Source: Maribellus sp. CM-23 (GTDB lineage: Bacteria; Bacteroidota; Bacteroidia; Bacteroidales; Prolixibacteraceae). Taken from it: a stretch of DNA of 64,000 bases. The stretch lies in assembly GCF_021354595.1 (NCBI RefSeq), contig NZ_JADWYJ010000010.1:36920-100919 (forward strand). Reading direction: 5' to 3'. Made by a program: the position numbers and the translations under genes. The stretch's first letter is position 1; every line of letters begins with the position of its first letter. A model generated the notes under the pieces. That model ran no database searches and was not told the DNA's origin. It saw only the letters and a program-made list of their open reading frames with translations. This document shows, piece by piece, positions 27,049 through 34,631 of the stretch.

Positions 27049-27996
27049 TTAGGGAAGATCGTTAAAGAAAAAAGCCTTTACTCCTTTTACCCCGGGACGG
27101 ATTTTAAACACACCGCCGGCATGCGGAAATTTCTGCAAATCTTCTTCGCTGGTCGATTCGCGCGCCGTGGTAATGTACAAAGTCCCCAGGTCGTTTCCGC
27201 CAAAGGCACAGGACGTAACATTTTTGGCGGGCACCTCAATTTTCCGGATCAGGTCACCGTTTTCGGGATTAAAACAAGCCACCGCCGAGCCGCCCCACAA
27301 GGCCACCCATAGGTTGTCCTCTTCATCAATGGTCATTCCGTCGGGGTATCCGGCACCTTCAGGAATTTCAACCGCCACTTTCGGATGGCTGATGGCTCCC
27401 GTTTCATTGTCGTAATCGTAGCCCATCACCTGGCGCGTGGGCGTATCGATGTAATACATTTTTGTTTTGTCGGCCGACCACACAATGCCGTTCGAGGTTC
27501 CCACGCCATCCACCATTTTATGGACCGAAGTGTCGGGATCAAAACGATATAGCGCCCCTGCCTGCTTCGCTCCCACCAAGCTCATTGTCCCGGCCCATAG
27601 GCGGCCTGCCGGATCGCATTTACCGTCATTAAAGCGGTTATCGGGTTTGTCGGCTTCGGGATCTGCCAGCAGCTTTTTAGTGCCTGTTTCAGGGTCGAGG
27701 CTGTAAATGCCGTTCTGCAAAGCTACCAGCACCTGCCCCGATTCGGAGGGAACCACCGTGCCCACCATTTGTCCGGTCAGCATCTCCTTGTTTAAACCCG
27801 AAACCGGGTTGTAAAAATTCAGGATCTTTCCTTTTATGTTCACCCACATCAGCTCGCCGGTCCGGTAGTTCCAGATCGCTCCTTCACCCAGTTCCGATTT
27901 CGAATCGATCACCAGTTCCACTTCGCTTGTTTTTGGCGCGGAGCAACTCATTCCAATCCATAAAACGAAAAAAATAAGGCCGATTTTATTCTTCAT
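27049..27996 (-). CDS. SMP-30/gluconolactonase/LRE family lipoprotein
   Basis: The 315-residue protein has a lipobox (GMSC, residue 18) and a six-bladed beta-propeller of the SMP-30 type. Metal-site motifs are SELGEGAIWN, RFNDGKCDPAGRLWAGTM, TSNGIVWSADKTKMYYIDT and YPDGMTIDEEDNLWVALW. These enzymes hydrolyse sugar lactones. The lipoprotein signal places it in the periplasm or on the surface. It starts the run with prsW and the dehydratase. Confidence 0.93.
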   Translation of the reverse strand: MKNKIGLIFFVLWIGMSCSAPKTSEVELVIDSKSELGEGAIWNYRTGELMWVNIKGKILNFYNPVSGLNKEMLTGQMVGTVVPSESGQVLVALQNGIYSLDPETGTKKLLADPEADKPDNRFNDGKCDPAGRLWAGTMSLVGAKQAGALYRFDPDTSVHKMVDGVGTSNGIVWSADKTKMYYIDTPTRQVMGYDYDNETGAISHPKVAVEIPEGAGYPDGMTIDEEDNLWVALWGGSAVACFNPENGDLIRKIEVPAKNVTSCAFGGNDLGTLYITTARESTSEEDLQKFPHAGGVFKIRPGVKGVKAFFFNDLP

Positions 27997-28046
27997 GCTG
28001 ATGTATTTTTAAACCGTTATCCTTCCCCCATTTTCCTCCCGATAAC

Positions 28047-28088
28047 TTTGAACTCTGAACTCTAAACCCTGAACTTTGAACTACAAAC
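28047..28088. repeat. Heptamer-periodic tract TTTGAAC/TCTGAAC, six units
   Basis: Six consecutive 7-base units read TTTGAAC, TCTGAAC, TCTAAAC, CCTGAAC, TTTGAAC, TACAAAC. The tract overlaps the last codons and stop of the purine nucleoside phosphorylase gene. Related units form the hairpin at 14.9 kb and the tract at 49.83 kb. Confidence 0.65.
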
Positions 28089-28893
28089 TCTTAATCAGCT
28101 CGCGCATGATCAGGGTCATTTTAGGCTCGGCTTTCATGGCCACTTCTTGTACTTCTTCGTGCGAGATTTCCACAATTTCTCCCGGAACGCCACTGTCGGT
28201 GACGATGGAAATACCAAACACTTTCAAGCCCATGTGCACCGCCACAATTACTTCGGGAACGGTTGACATTCCCACGATGTCGGCCCCCAGAATACGGAAC
28301 ATCCGGTACTCGGCAGGCGTTTCAAAAGTAGGCCCTGACACTCCCACATACACACCTTCCTTTATATCGATGTTGTGCTCTGCGGCAATCAGTTTTGCAC
28401 GGTTGCGCAGGCGTTTGTTGTAACACTTGCTCATGTCGGGGAAACGCGGCCCCAGTTCGGCCAGGTTTTTCCCGCGCAACGGATGCTCCGGGAAATGGTT
28501 GATGTGGTCGTTGATCACCACGATCTCCCCTACCTTCCAGTCGGGATTCAAACCGCCGCTGGCATTGGATACAAACAGGTGGGTAATTCCCACGTATTTC
28601 AGCACCCGCACCGGGAAGGTTACTTCTTTCATGTTGTAGCCTTCGTAATAGTGAAAGCGGCCCTGCATGGCCAGCACTTCGCGGTCGCCCAGCTTACCGT
28701 AAATCAGGCGGCCGGCGTGCCCGTCAACCGTTGAAACCGGAAAATCAGGAATTTCGTTGTACGGAATGGAATCGATGATCTCGATCTCTTTTACCAGTCC
28801 ACCCAAACCGGTTCCCAGGATAATTCCTACTTCAGGACTGGCCTGAATTCTTTCTTTTATAAAGCTCGCGGTGGCTTTTATTTTCTCCAACAT
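28081..28893 (-). CDS. punA: Purine-nucleoside phosphorylase
   Basis: The 270-residue trimeric-type PNP splits purine nucleosides with phosphate. Motifs include GIILGTGLGGLVKEIE, the phosphate-site GRFHYYEGY, VSNASGGLNPDW, GVYVGVSGPTFETPAEYRM, and ADIVGMSTVPEVIVA with the base-binding Glu/Asn region ISIVTDSGVPG. It overlaps the 3' end of lpxK by 62 bases and is surely translated from the same mRNA. Confidence 0.95.
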   Translation of the reverse strand: MLEKIKATASFIKERIQASPEVGIILGTGLGGLVKEIEIIDSIPYNEIPDFPVSTVDGHAGRLIYGKLGDREVLAMQGRFHYYEGYNMKEVTFPVRVLKYVGITHLFVSNASGGLNPDWKVGEIVVINDHINHFPEHPLRGKNLAELGPRFPDMSKCYNKRLRNRAKLIAAEHNIDIKEGVYVGVSGPTFETPAEYRMFRILGADIVGMSTVPEVIVAVHMGLKVFGISIVTDSGVPGEIVEISHEEVQEVAMKAEPKMTLIMRELIKSL

Positions 28894-29938
28894 AATTTAA
28901 AATCTTCTTGTTAAACGACTTTTTTTCTTCTTCCAGAAAACTCACTTTTACCGGAAGGTAGTACCACGCTGCCTTCACCTCTTCACTCAGGTGGGCGCTA
29001 TCTTTCAAACGCATGGCATCCTTTTCGGTTGTGATAATTATCTTTTTTTCTGCATCCATCGATGCAAATGTGCTTTCAATTTGGTGGATATCGTCGCGCG
29101 AATAATGATGATGATCGCTAAACGCCAGGCTTTTCACCTGTCCCGAAAAACGCTCCAGGTATTTCAACAGCGGTTGTGGGGCTGCAATACCCGTAACCAC
29201 CAGCAGGGCATATTTTCGCTCTTCCAAAAACGATTTGCCAAGTTGCGGGCCATCAAATACCGGGGTCAGTTTCCCGTATTCAAGCTTGGTAAAAAACAGG
29301 CTTTGGTAGGGCAACAAGCCCACATCGTTCTGAAGAATACGCCGCATAATGGGGGTTACCTCATCGGGGCACTTGGTAAATATAATGATGTTGGCCCGCC
29401 GCATTTGCCGGGCACTTTCGCGCAAACGCCCCAACGGCAGCAGCCGGTCGTCTTTTACCGGGCGATTGTAATCGATTAGCAGAATATTGATTCCCGGGGT
29501 GATCCGGCGATGCTGAAACGCGTCGTCCAGCAATACCACATCCGGCACAAGGCCGTCGGTTGTGCTTAGCAGCTGCTCCACACCCTCCACGCGGTTTTCG
29601 CACACCGAAACCCTGACATCGGGGTGTTTGTGTTTGATCTGCAAAGGCTCGTCGCCCACTTCGAGCGCAGTAGAAGTTGTTTCCACCCAACGAAAGCCTT
29701 TGGTATTTCGCTTGTACCCCCGGCTCAGCGTGGCTACCCGGTATTTTTCCTTTAGCAGGTCGGCCAGGTATTCCACATGCGGAGTTTTGCCGGTTCCTCC
29801 CACCGTAATATTGCCGATGGAAATCACCGGAACATCAAATTCCTTCGATTTAAGGATGTGTAAATCGTAGGCATTGTTCCGGAGGTAAACCGCCAGTCCG
29901 TACAACCAAGAAAGAGGATACAAGAGGATTTTTAACAT
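28832..29938 (-). CDS. lpxK: Tetraacyldisaccharide 4'-kinase
   Basis: LpxK phosphorylates the 4' position of the lipid A disaccharide at the inner membrane. The N-terminal membrane anchor (MLKILLYPLSWLYGLAVYLRN region), the P-loop NITVGGTGKTPHVEYL, the LLDDAFQHRRI motif and IIITTEKDAMRL are present. The frame is open from 29962. The ATG at 29938 gives the usual N-terminus and lies 24 bases after a TATCTTCG -7-like box at 29962-29969. Length is 368 residues. The 62-base overlap with punA indicates translational coupling. Confidence 0.95.
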   Translation of the reverse strand: MLKILLYPLSWLYGLAVYLRNNAYDLHILKSKEFDVPVISIGNITVGGTGKTPHVEYLADLLKEKYRVATLSRGYKRNTKGFRWVETTSTALEVGDEPLQIKHKHPDVRVSVCENRVEGVEQLLSTTDGLVPDVVLLDDAFQHRRITPGINILLIDYNRPVKDDRLLPLGRLRESARQMRRANIIIFTKCPDEVTPIMRRILQNDVGLLPYQSLFFTKLEYGKLTPVFDGPQLGKSFLEERKYALLVVTGIAAPQPLLKYLERFSGQVKSLAFSDHHHYSRDDIHQIESTFASMDAEKKIIITTEKDAMRLKDSAHLSEEVKAAWYYLPVKVSFLEEEKKSFNKKILNYVGENKSHRELYKRKNSGQS

Positions 29939-30167
29939 GTAATTGATTTCTGTTTGATGCACGAAGATAAGAAAAAAGGGTGCACCTAAAAACGAAGTCC
30001 CTGCATCTTTGCAAATCCAACTTTAGCCCTTTATGTTTTCGAAATTTTGGTGATCCAAATAACCATTTAAACGGACAAGCCTTCAAAAATCCCACCCAAC
30101 ATTGTTAATAGCACATTACCAAAGCCCCGGAAAGGGGTCCTTGTTTCGCAGAACTGTTTCATTGTTG

Positions 30168-30175
30168 TATCTTTG
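30168..30175 (+). promoter_or_regulatory. Putative promoter (-7 box TATCTTTG) of the betaine-transport operon
   Basis: Exact TAnnTTTG match, with a TTGTTTC at about -33. Transcription would start near 30181, giving a leader of about 170 bases that contains a 36-codon ORF. An osmotic-control role is inference only. Confidence 0.55.
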
Positions 30176-30181
30176 CCCACA

Positions 30182-30292
30182 ATGAATTGCAAAAACATTA
30201 AAAGTCACGAAAGAAGAAACGAGAGGGTATTTACTGCCTTCAACTTAGTTTTCCGAAATCAGCTCGATAAATTCATTCCTCCGGGCTGCTAA
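30182..30292 (+). CDS. Possible 36-residue leader peptide ORF
   Basis: ATG lies 7 bases after the TATCTTTG box, so it would be translated from a leaderless or nearly leaderless mRNA. The product starts MNCKNIKSHERRNERVF and ends DKFIPPGC; it is basic and has no signal peptide. It precedes the barrel gene by 58 bases. I do not recognise it; it could be a regulatory leader peptide or chance. Confidence 0.3.
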   Translation: MNCKNIKSHERRNERVFTAFNLVFRNQLDKFIPPGC

Positions 30293-30350
30293 TCTTCCCC
30301 TGCTTTTATTTCCCCCCTTCCGTTTTTTATTAATCTACTAGTATTATTTT

Positions 30351-31499
30351 ATGGTTTTAAAACTTAAAATGGTATTGCTGTTTATGGCAATGCCGGTTCT
30401 TTCATTGTTTGCCCAGGACAAGCCTGAGCTTCATGTTGGCGGTGCGCTCCGCTTTAATTACAACCTGTCGTCGTGGAAAGAAGGACAGAAAAAACGCGGC
30501 GGCGACTTTGGCTACGATGTTTTTCGTATCAACGCCAAAGCCAAATACAAAGGTGTAAAACTCAATGCTGAATACCGTTTGTATTCCGAAGGTTTTGGAG
30601 GAGGAATGCTAAAACAAGGCTGGCTGGGCTACGACTTTACGCCCGAAAACAACCTTCAAATCGGATTAACACAAGTTCCGTTTGGCATCACCCAGTACAA
30701 TTCGCACAACTGGTTTTTCAGCCTGAATTATTACATGGGCCTGGAAGACGACCACGATATGGGACTGAAATACACACACAACAGCGAAGAATGGCTGTAT
30801 GCGGTGGCTTTCTTTAAAAATGCCGAAGAACTGGGCTTTGGAAGCAATTCCGATGTTTCCGACAGCCGGTATTCGTACGATGTGGGTTCATCGGGCGACG
30901 GGCTGTACCGCAACAAGGAAATCAACCAACTGAACCTGAAAGTGGCGCGTAAATTCGCGGGCAACAACAGCCATCACATGCTGGGAGTTTCGGCACAGTA
31001 CGGAGGCATTTACAACCTCGACACCGAAAACACCGGCGACCATTGGGCCTTGGCAGGCCATTACGAATTAACGGCCGGAAGATGGAATGTAAAAGCACAG
31101 GCTTCGAAATACAAGTACAATACTGAAAATCCGGCTGGTCAAACAAACGATGTAATTGCCATGACAGCCTACGGTGCGCCTTACCTGGTTGCCGCTGAAG
31201 CCACCACTTACACGCTGGGCGTGGCTTATACGCTGCCGGTTGAGTGGGGCCCCATTTCGAGCCTGCAATTTTACGACGACTTCGGGTATATGGACAAAAA
31301 GCGGAACGATTTTCATGACTCTTACATGAACGTAACCGGCGTTTTAATTACTGCCGGTAATGTTTATACCTACATAGACGCTGCACAGGGGAAAAACCAG
31401 CCATGGCTCGGCCCCGTGTGGACCGACGCACTGGCTGCCGGAACACCGGATGCCGACTGGGAAATGCGCTTTAACATCAATATCGGGTACTACTTTTAA
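30351..31499 (+). CDS. Outer-membrane porin-like beta-barrel protein
   Basis: The 382-residue protein has a signal peptide ending in LSLFAQ (about residue 22). Many amphipathic strands follow (GGALRFNYNLSSWKE, YKGVKLNAEYRLYSEG, WLGYDFTPENNLQIGL), and it ends in a terminal aromatic residue (NIGYYF). It looks like a phosphate-selective-porin-type or general porin barrel. It is the first gene of an operon with the glycine-betaine ABC transporter (16 bases to the proV ATG). A role as the outer-membrane entry pore for betaine is therefore likely by context. Confidence 0.85.
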   Translation: MVLKLKMVLLFMAMPVLSLFAQDKPELHVGGALRFNYNLSSWKEGQKKRGGDFGYDVFRINAKAKYKGVKLNAEYRLYSEGFGGGMLKQGWLGYDFTPENNLQIGLTQVPFGITQYNSHNWFFSLNYYMGLEDDHDMGLKYTHNSEEWLYAVAFFKNAEELGFGSNSDVSDSRYSYDVGSSGDGLYRNKEINQLNLKVARKFAGNNSHHMLGVSAQYGGIYNLDTENTGDHWALAGHYELTAGRWNVKAQASKYKYNTENPAGQTNDVIAMTAYGAPYLVAAEATTYTLGVAYTLPVEWGPISSLQFYDDFGYMDKKRNDFHDSYMNVTGVLITAGNVYTYIDAAQGKNQPWLGPVWTDALAAGTPDADWEMRFNINIGYYF

Positions 31500-31515
31500 T
31501 TCAAAACGCGGAGTT

Positions 31516-32760
31516 ATGTCAGACAAAAGAAAAACAAAAATTCATGTGGAGAATTTGACGCTGATTTTTGGCAAACGAAAACAGGAAGCGTTAAAATTAC
31601 TTCAGCAGGGAATTTCGAAAGACGAAATCCTGAAAAGAACCAAATGTACGGTTGGCGTAAACAATGCCAACCTTGAGATTAAAGAAGGCGAGATCTTCGT
31701 TATCATGGGTCTGTCGGGCAGCGGAAAGTCAACCCTGATCCGTTGCCTGAACCGCCTGAACGACCCTACTTCGGGAAAAGTTTTTATTGACGATTTTGAC
31801 ATAACCCGCGAATCGAACAAAGAACTGCTCGAAACCCGGCGCACCAAAATGAGTATGGTTTTCCAGAAGTTTGGCCTGTTGCCGCACCGCACCATCCTGG
31901 AAAATGCAGCCTTTGGTCTCGAAATCAGGGGCGAAGAAAAAGAAAGCCGCGAAAAGAGAGCCATTCAGGCACTGGAAACCGTTGGGTTGAAAGGCTACGA
32001 AGCGCAACTTCCGTCGGAATTGTCGGGCGGAATGCAGCAACGCGTAGGACTGGCCAGGGCACTGGCCAACGATCCCGAGGTTTTGCTGATGGACGAGGCG
32101 TTTTCGGCACTCGACCCACTGATTAAATCGGACATGCAGGACGAGTTGCTGCAAATCCAGAACAAACTGCACAAAACCATCGTGTTTATCACCCACGACC
32201 TGGATGAAGCCATCAAAATCGGCGACCGCATTGCCATTATGAAAGACGGTGTGGTGGAGCAGATCGGAACCGCGGAAGACATACTCACCAACCCGGCCAG
32301 CGATTACGTGGAAGCGTTTGTGGAAAAAGTGGACCGCAAATCGATCATTACCGCCGAAACACTGATGTTTAAAAAGAACACCGTGGTGGAAATCAACAAA
32401 GAAGGCCCCAAGGGAGTGTTGCGAAAAATGCGTTCGGTGGGCCTTGATATCCTGCCTGTGGAAGACGACAGCAAGAAATTTTTGGGCTACGTATGGGTGC
32501 ACGACGTTCTGAAGCTGGAAAAAGCCAAAGAGACCACCATCGAAAAAGCCCTGAAAACCGAAGTGCCCAGTGTATATAAAAATTACACCGTGGAAGAAAT
32601 GCTTCCGCTGATTACAGGTATCCGTTACCCCGTTGCGGTGGTGGATGAAGACTCGGGAAGACTGCTGGGGATTGTTTCGCAAACCTCGCTGATTATTGAA
32701 GCCACCCGCTACGAAATGGATGAAGTAATGGAGTTAAAAGAAAAAGCAAACGAAATCTGA
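31516..32760 (+). CDS. proV: Glycine betaine/proline ABC transporter ATP-binding protein with CBS domains
   Basis: The 414-residue ATPase energises osmoprotectant import. Walker A (GLSGSGKST), the signature LSGGMQQRVGLARALA, Walker B (VLLMDEAFSALDP) and the H-loop ITHDLDEA are all intact. The C-terminal third (about residues 280-410) is a CBS pair, the region that senses ionic strength in OpuA. The frame is open from 31450, but ATG 31516 (MSDKRKTKIHVENL) gives the family N-terminus and does not overlap the barrel gene. proW follows after 1 base. Confidence 0.96.
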   Translation: MSDKRKTKIHVENLTLIFGKRKQEALKLLQQGISKDEILKRTKCTVGVNNANLEIKEGEIFVIMGLSGSGKSTLIRCLNRLNDPTSGKVFIDDFDITRESNKELLETRRTKMSMVFQKFGLLPHRTILENAAFGLEIRGEEKESREKRAIQALETVGLKGYEAQLPSELSGGMQQRVGLARALANDPEVLLMDEAFSALDPLIKSDMQDELLQIQNKLHKTIVFITHDLDEAIKIGDRIAIMKDGVVEQIGTAEDILTNPASDYVEAFVEKVDRKSIITAETLMFKKNTVVEINKEGPKGVLRKMRSVGLDILPVEDDSKKFLGYVWVHDVLKLEKAKETTIEKALKTEVPSVYKNYTVEEMLPLITGIRYPVAVVDEDSGRLLGIVSQTSLIIEATRYEMDEVMELKEKANEI

Positions 32761-32761
32761 T

Positions 32762-33622
32762 ATGGAAAAGTTAATTGACATAGGAAAATACATCGAGATC
32801 GGGATCAATGCCCTCGAAGAAAACTTTTCGGGGCTTTGGGGAGCGATCGACAACCTTATTTCGTGGACCGTGGACAGCATCAACAGTGTTTTTCTGATCC
32901 TTCCGTTTTACGTAATTATTGCCCTGATCACCATCGGAGCCTATTATGCCAAAGCCGGAAAAAAAGCTTTTACTAAAGAAGGTGCAAGCAAAGCCGCCGG
33001 CATGACCGCCTTTGTTATCCTGGGCTTGCTGCTGGTATGGGCCATGGGCTACTGGAAAGAAGCCATCCAAACCACTACCCTGGTGATTGTATCTACAGTA
33101 ATTGCCTTAATTTTCGGGATTCCGCTGGGCATATGGTCGGCGCGCAGTAACACGGCAAACGCCATTATCCGGCCCATCCTCGACCTGATGCAAACCATGC
33201 CGGCCTTTGTTTACCTGATTCCGGCCATCTTCTTTTTCAGTGTGGGCAACACCCCGGGAGTGATTGCCACCGTGATTTTCTCGCTGCCTCCCGCCGTTCG
33301 TCTTACCAGCCTGGGAATCCGCAATGTTCCGTCGGATGTAATCGAAGCCGGTTATGCCTTTGGTGCCACCGAAAAGCAAATCCTTTTCAAGATACAGTTG
33401 CCACTGGCCAAAACAACCATCCTGGCCGGTATCAACCAGGTGATCCTGCTGGCCCTGTCGATGGTGGTAATTGCCTCGATGGTAGGCGCCAAAGGACTTG
33501 GAAGCATCGTTTACCAAGGAATCCAGCAAAACAATATTGCCAAAGGTTTTGAGGCCGGACTTGGGATTGTAGTCCTGGCCATTATCCTGGACCGCATTAC
33601 ACAATCCATTGCAAAAAAATAG
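32762..33622 (+). CDS. proW: Glycine betaine/proline ABC transporter permease
   Basis: The 286-residue inner-membrane protein has an N-terminal region of about 40 residues and then about seven spans. The permease EAA loop is seen in GYAFGATEKQILFKIQLPLA. Conserved PIWSARS-like (GIWSARSNTANAI) and PAVRLTSLGIRNVP segments match ProW/OpuAB. It starts 1 base after proV and is followed by proX after 21 bases. Confidence 0.96.
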   Translation: MEKLIDIGKYIEIGINALEENFSGLWGAIDNLISWTVDSINSVFLILPFYVIIALITIGAYYAKAGKKAFTKEGASKAAGMTAFVILGLLLVWAMGYWKEAIQTTTLVIVSTVIALIFGIPLGIWSARSNTANAIIRPILDLMQTMPAFVYLIPAIFFFSVGNTPGVIATVIFSLPPAVRLTSLGIRNVPSDVIEAGYAFGATEKQILFKIQLPLAKTTILAGINQVILLALSMVVIASMVGAKGLGSIVYQGIQQNNIAKGFEAGLGIVVLAIILDRITQSIAKK

Positions 33623-33643
33623 TAATCATTAAAAAAATAAGTT

Positions 33644-34516
33644 ATGTTGAAATGTAGAAAATTTGGAATTCTGATGGTGGTGGTAGCACTGGTAGCAGCT
33701 TTTACCTCGTGCACCAACAGCGGACAGAAAAAAACAAGCAAAACCGCCGAAAAGCAGGTGAGTATTTTATACCCCAACTGGGCCGAAGGAATTGCCTTTA
33801 CCCACCTGGCGCAGGCCGCCCTCGAAGCACACGGATACAAAGTAGAGCTCACCAACCTGGAACCTGGCCTCATTTACGGCGAGTTGTCCAAAAGCAATTC
33901 GAAAGGCGATGTTTTCCTCGATGCCTGGCTGCCCAACACCCACAAGGATTACTGGGCCGATTACGGCGACAAACTGGTAAAACTGGGCGAAGCTTTTAGC
34001 GGCGGAACCACCGGACTGGTAGTGCCATCGTATGTTGACATTAACTCGATCGATGAATTAAATGCCAATAAGGACCAGTTTGACGGCGAAATTATCGGCA
34101 TCGGAAGCGGGGCCGGTATTCATGCCAACACCCTGAAAGCCATTGAGGCCTACAACCTCGATTTCGAACAGGTAACATCGAGCGGACCGGCCATGGTTGC
34201 CAGCCTCGACAAAGCCGTAAAGAAAAAAGAGTGGATTGTGGTAACCGGATGGAAACCGCATTATATGTGGGCCAACTTCGACCTGAAATACCTGGCCGAT
34301 CCCAAAGGCGTTTACCCACAGGATGTTTGTGCCATTATCTCGCGTCGCGGATTTGAGGAAGATAAACCGGAGGCCGCTAAATTCTTTCAAAACTTTAACC
34401 TGAAAGAGCAACAACTGTATGCACTGATGGCTGCCATCAAAGCCGACGGAGAAGAAACCGGTGCCCGGAAATGGTACGAAGCCAACAAAGCCCTGGTAGA
34501 TGCATGGTTTAATTAG
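33644..34516 (+). CDS. proX: Glycine betaine ABC transporter substrate-binding lipoprotein
   Basis: The 290-residue OpuAC/ProX-type binding protein is a lipoprotein (lipobox TSC, about residue 24). Aromatic-rich ligand motifs include YPNWAEGIAFTHLAQA, DAWLPNTHKDYWADY and VTGWKPHYMWANFDLKYL, which would form the Trp/Tyr box that holds the quaternary amine. It closes the operon and is followed by a strong terminator. Confidence 0.95.
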   Translation: MLKCRKFGILMVVVALVAAFTSCTNSGQKKTSKTAEKQVSILYPNWAEGIAFTHLAQAALEAHGYKVELTNLEPGLIYGELSKSNSKGDVFLDAWLPNTHKDYWADYGDKLVKLGEAFSGGTTGLVVPSYVDINSIDELNANKDQFDGEIIGIGSGAGIHANTLKAIEAYNLDFEQVTSSGPAMVASLDKAVKKKEWIVVTGWKPHYMWANFDLKYLADPKGVYPQDVCAIISRRGFEEDKPEAAKFFQNFNLKEQQLYALMAAIKADGEETGARKWYEANKALVDAWFN

Positions 34517-34575
34517 CCGGATACCCTTCCGGTTTTCACCGCTTCGAAGCACTTAACGTTAGAAACGGTCCCGAC

Positions 34576-34616
34576 AAAAAGAGCCGTTCCTTTAAGTAAA
34601 GAACGGCTCTTTTTTG
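34576..34616. terminator. Bidirectional rho-independent terminator
   Basis: AAAAAGAGCCGTTC pairs with GAACGGCTCTTTTTT across an 11-base spacer. T-runs exist on both strands. It separates convergent proX and sppA. Confidence 0.9.
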
Positions 34617-34631
34617 TTTCCGGAAATCCGG

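Larger units (their letters stand above)
29970..30350. other. Intergenic region between divergent lpxK and the betaine operon
   Basis: Holds a CCCC/GGGG mini-hairpin (30125-30137), a -7 box on the plus strand at 30168-30175, a 36-codon ORF directly behind it and about 60 bases of T/C-rich leader before the barrel gene. The left part (29970-30120) shows nothing else convincing. Confidence 0.5.

Noticed and set aside
31729..32682. 317-codon open frame on the minus strand
   Set aside because: It lies wholly opposite proV, whose ATPase and CBS motifs are intact; the antisense translation is His/Phe-rich with no known motif. A shadow of biased codon use.
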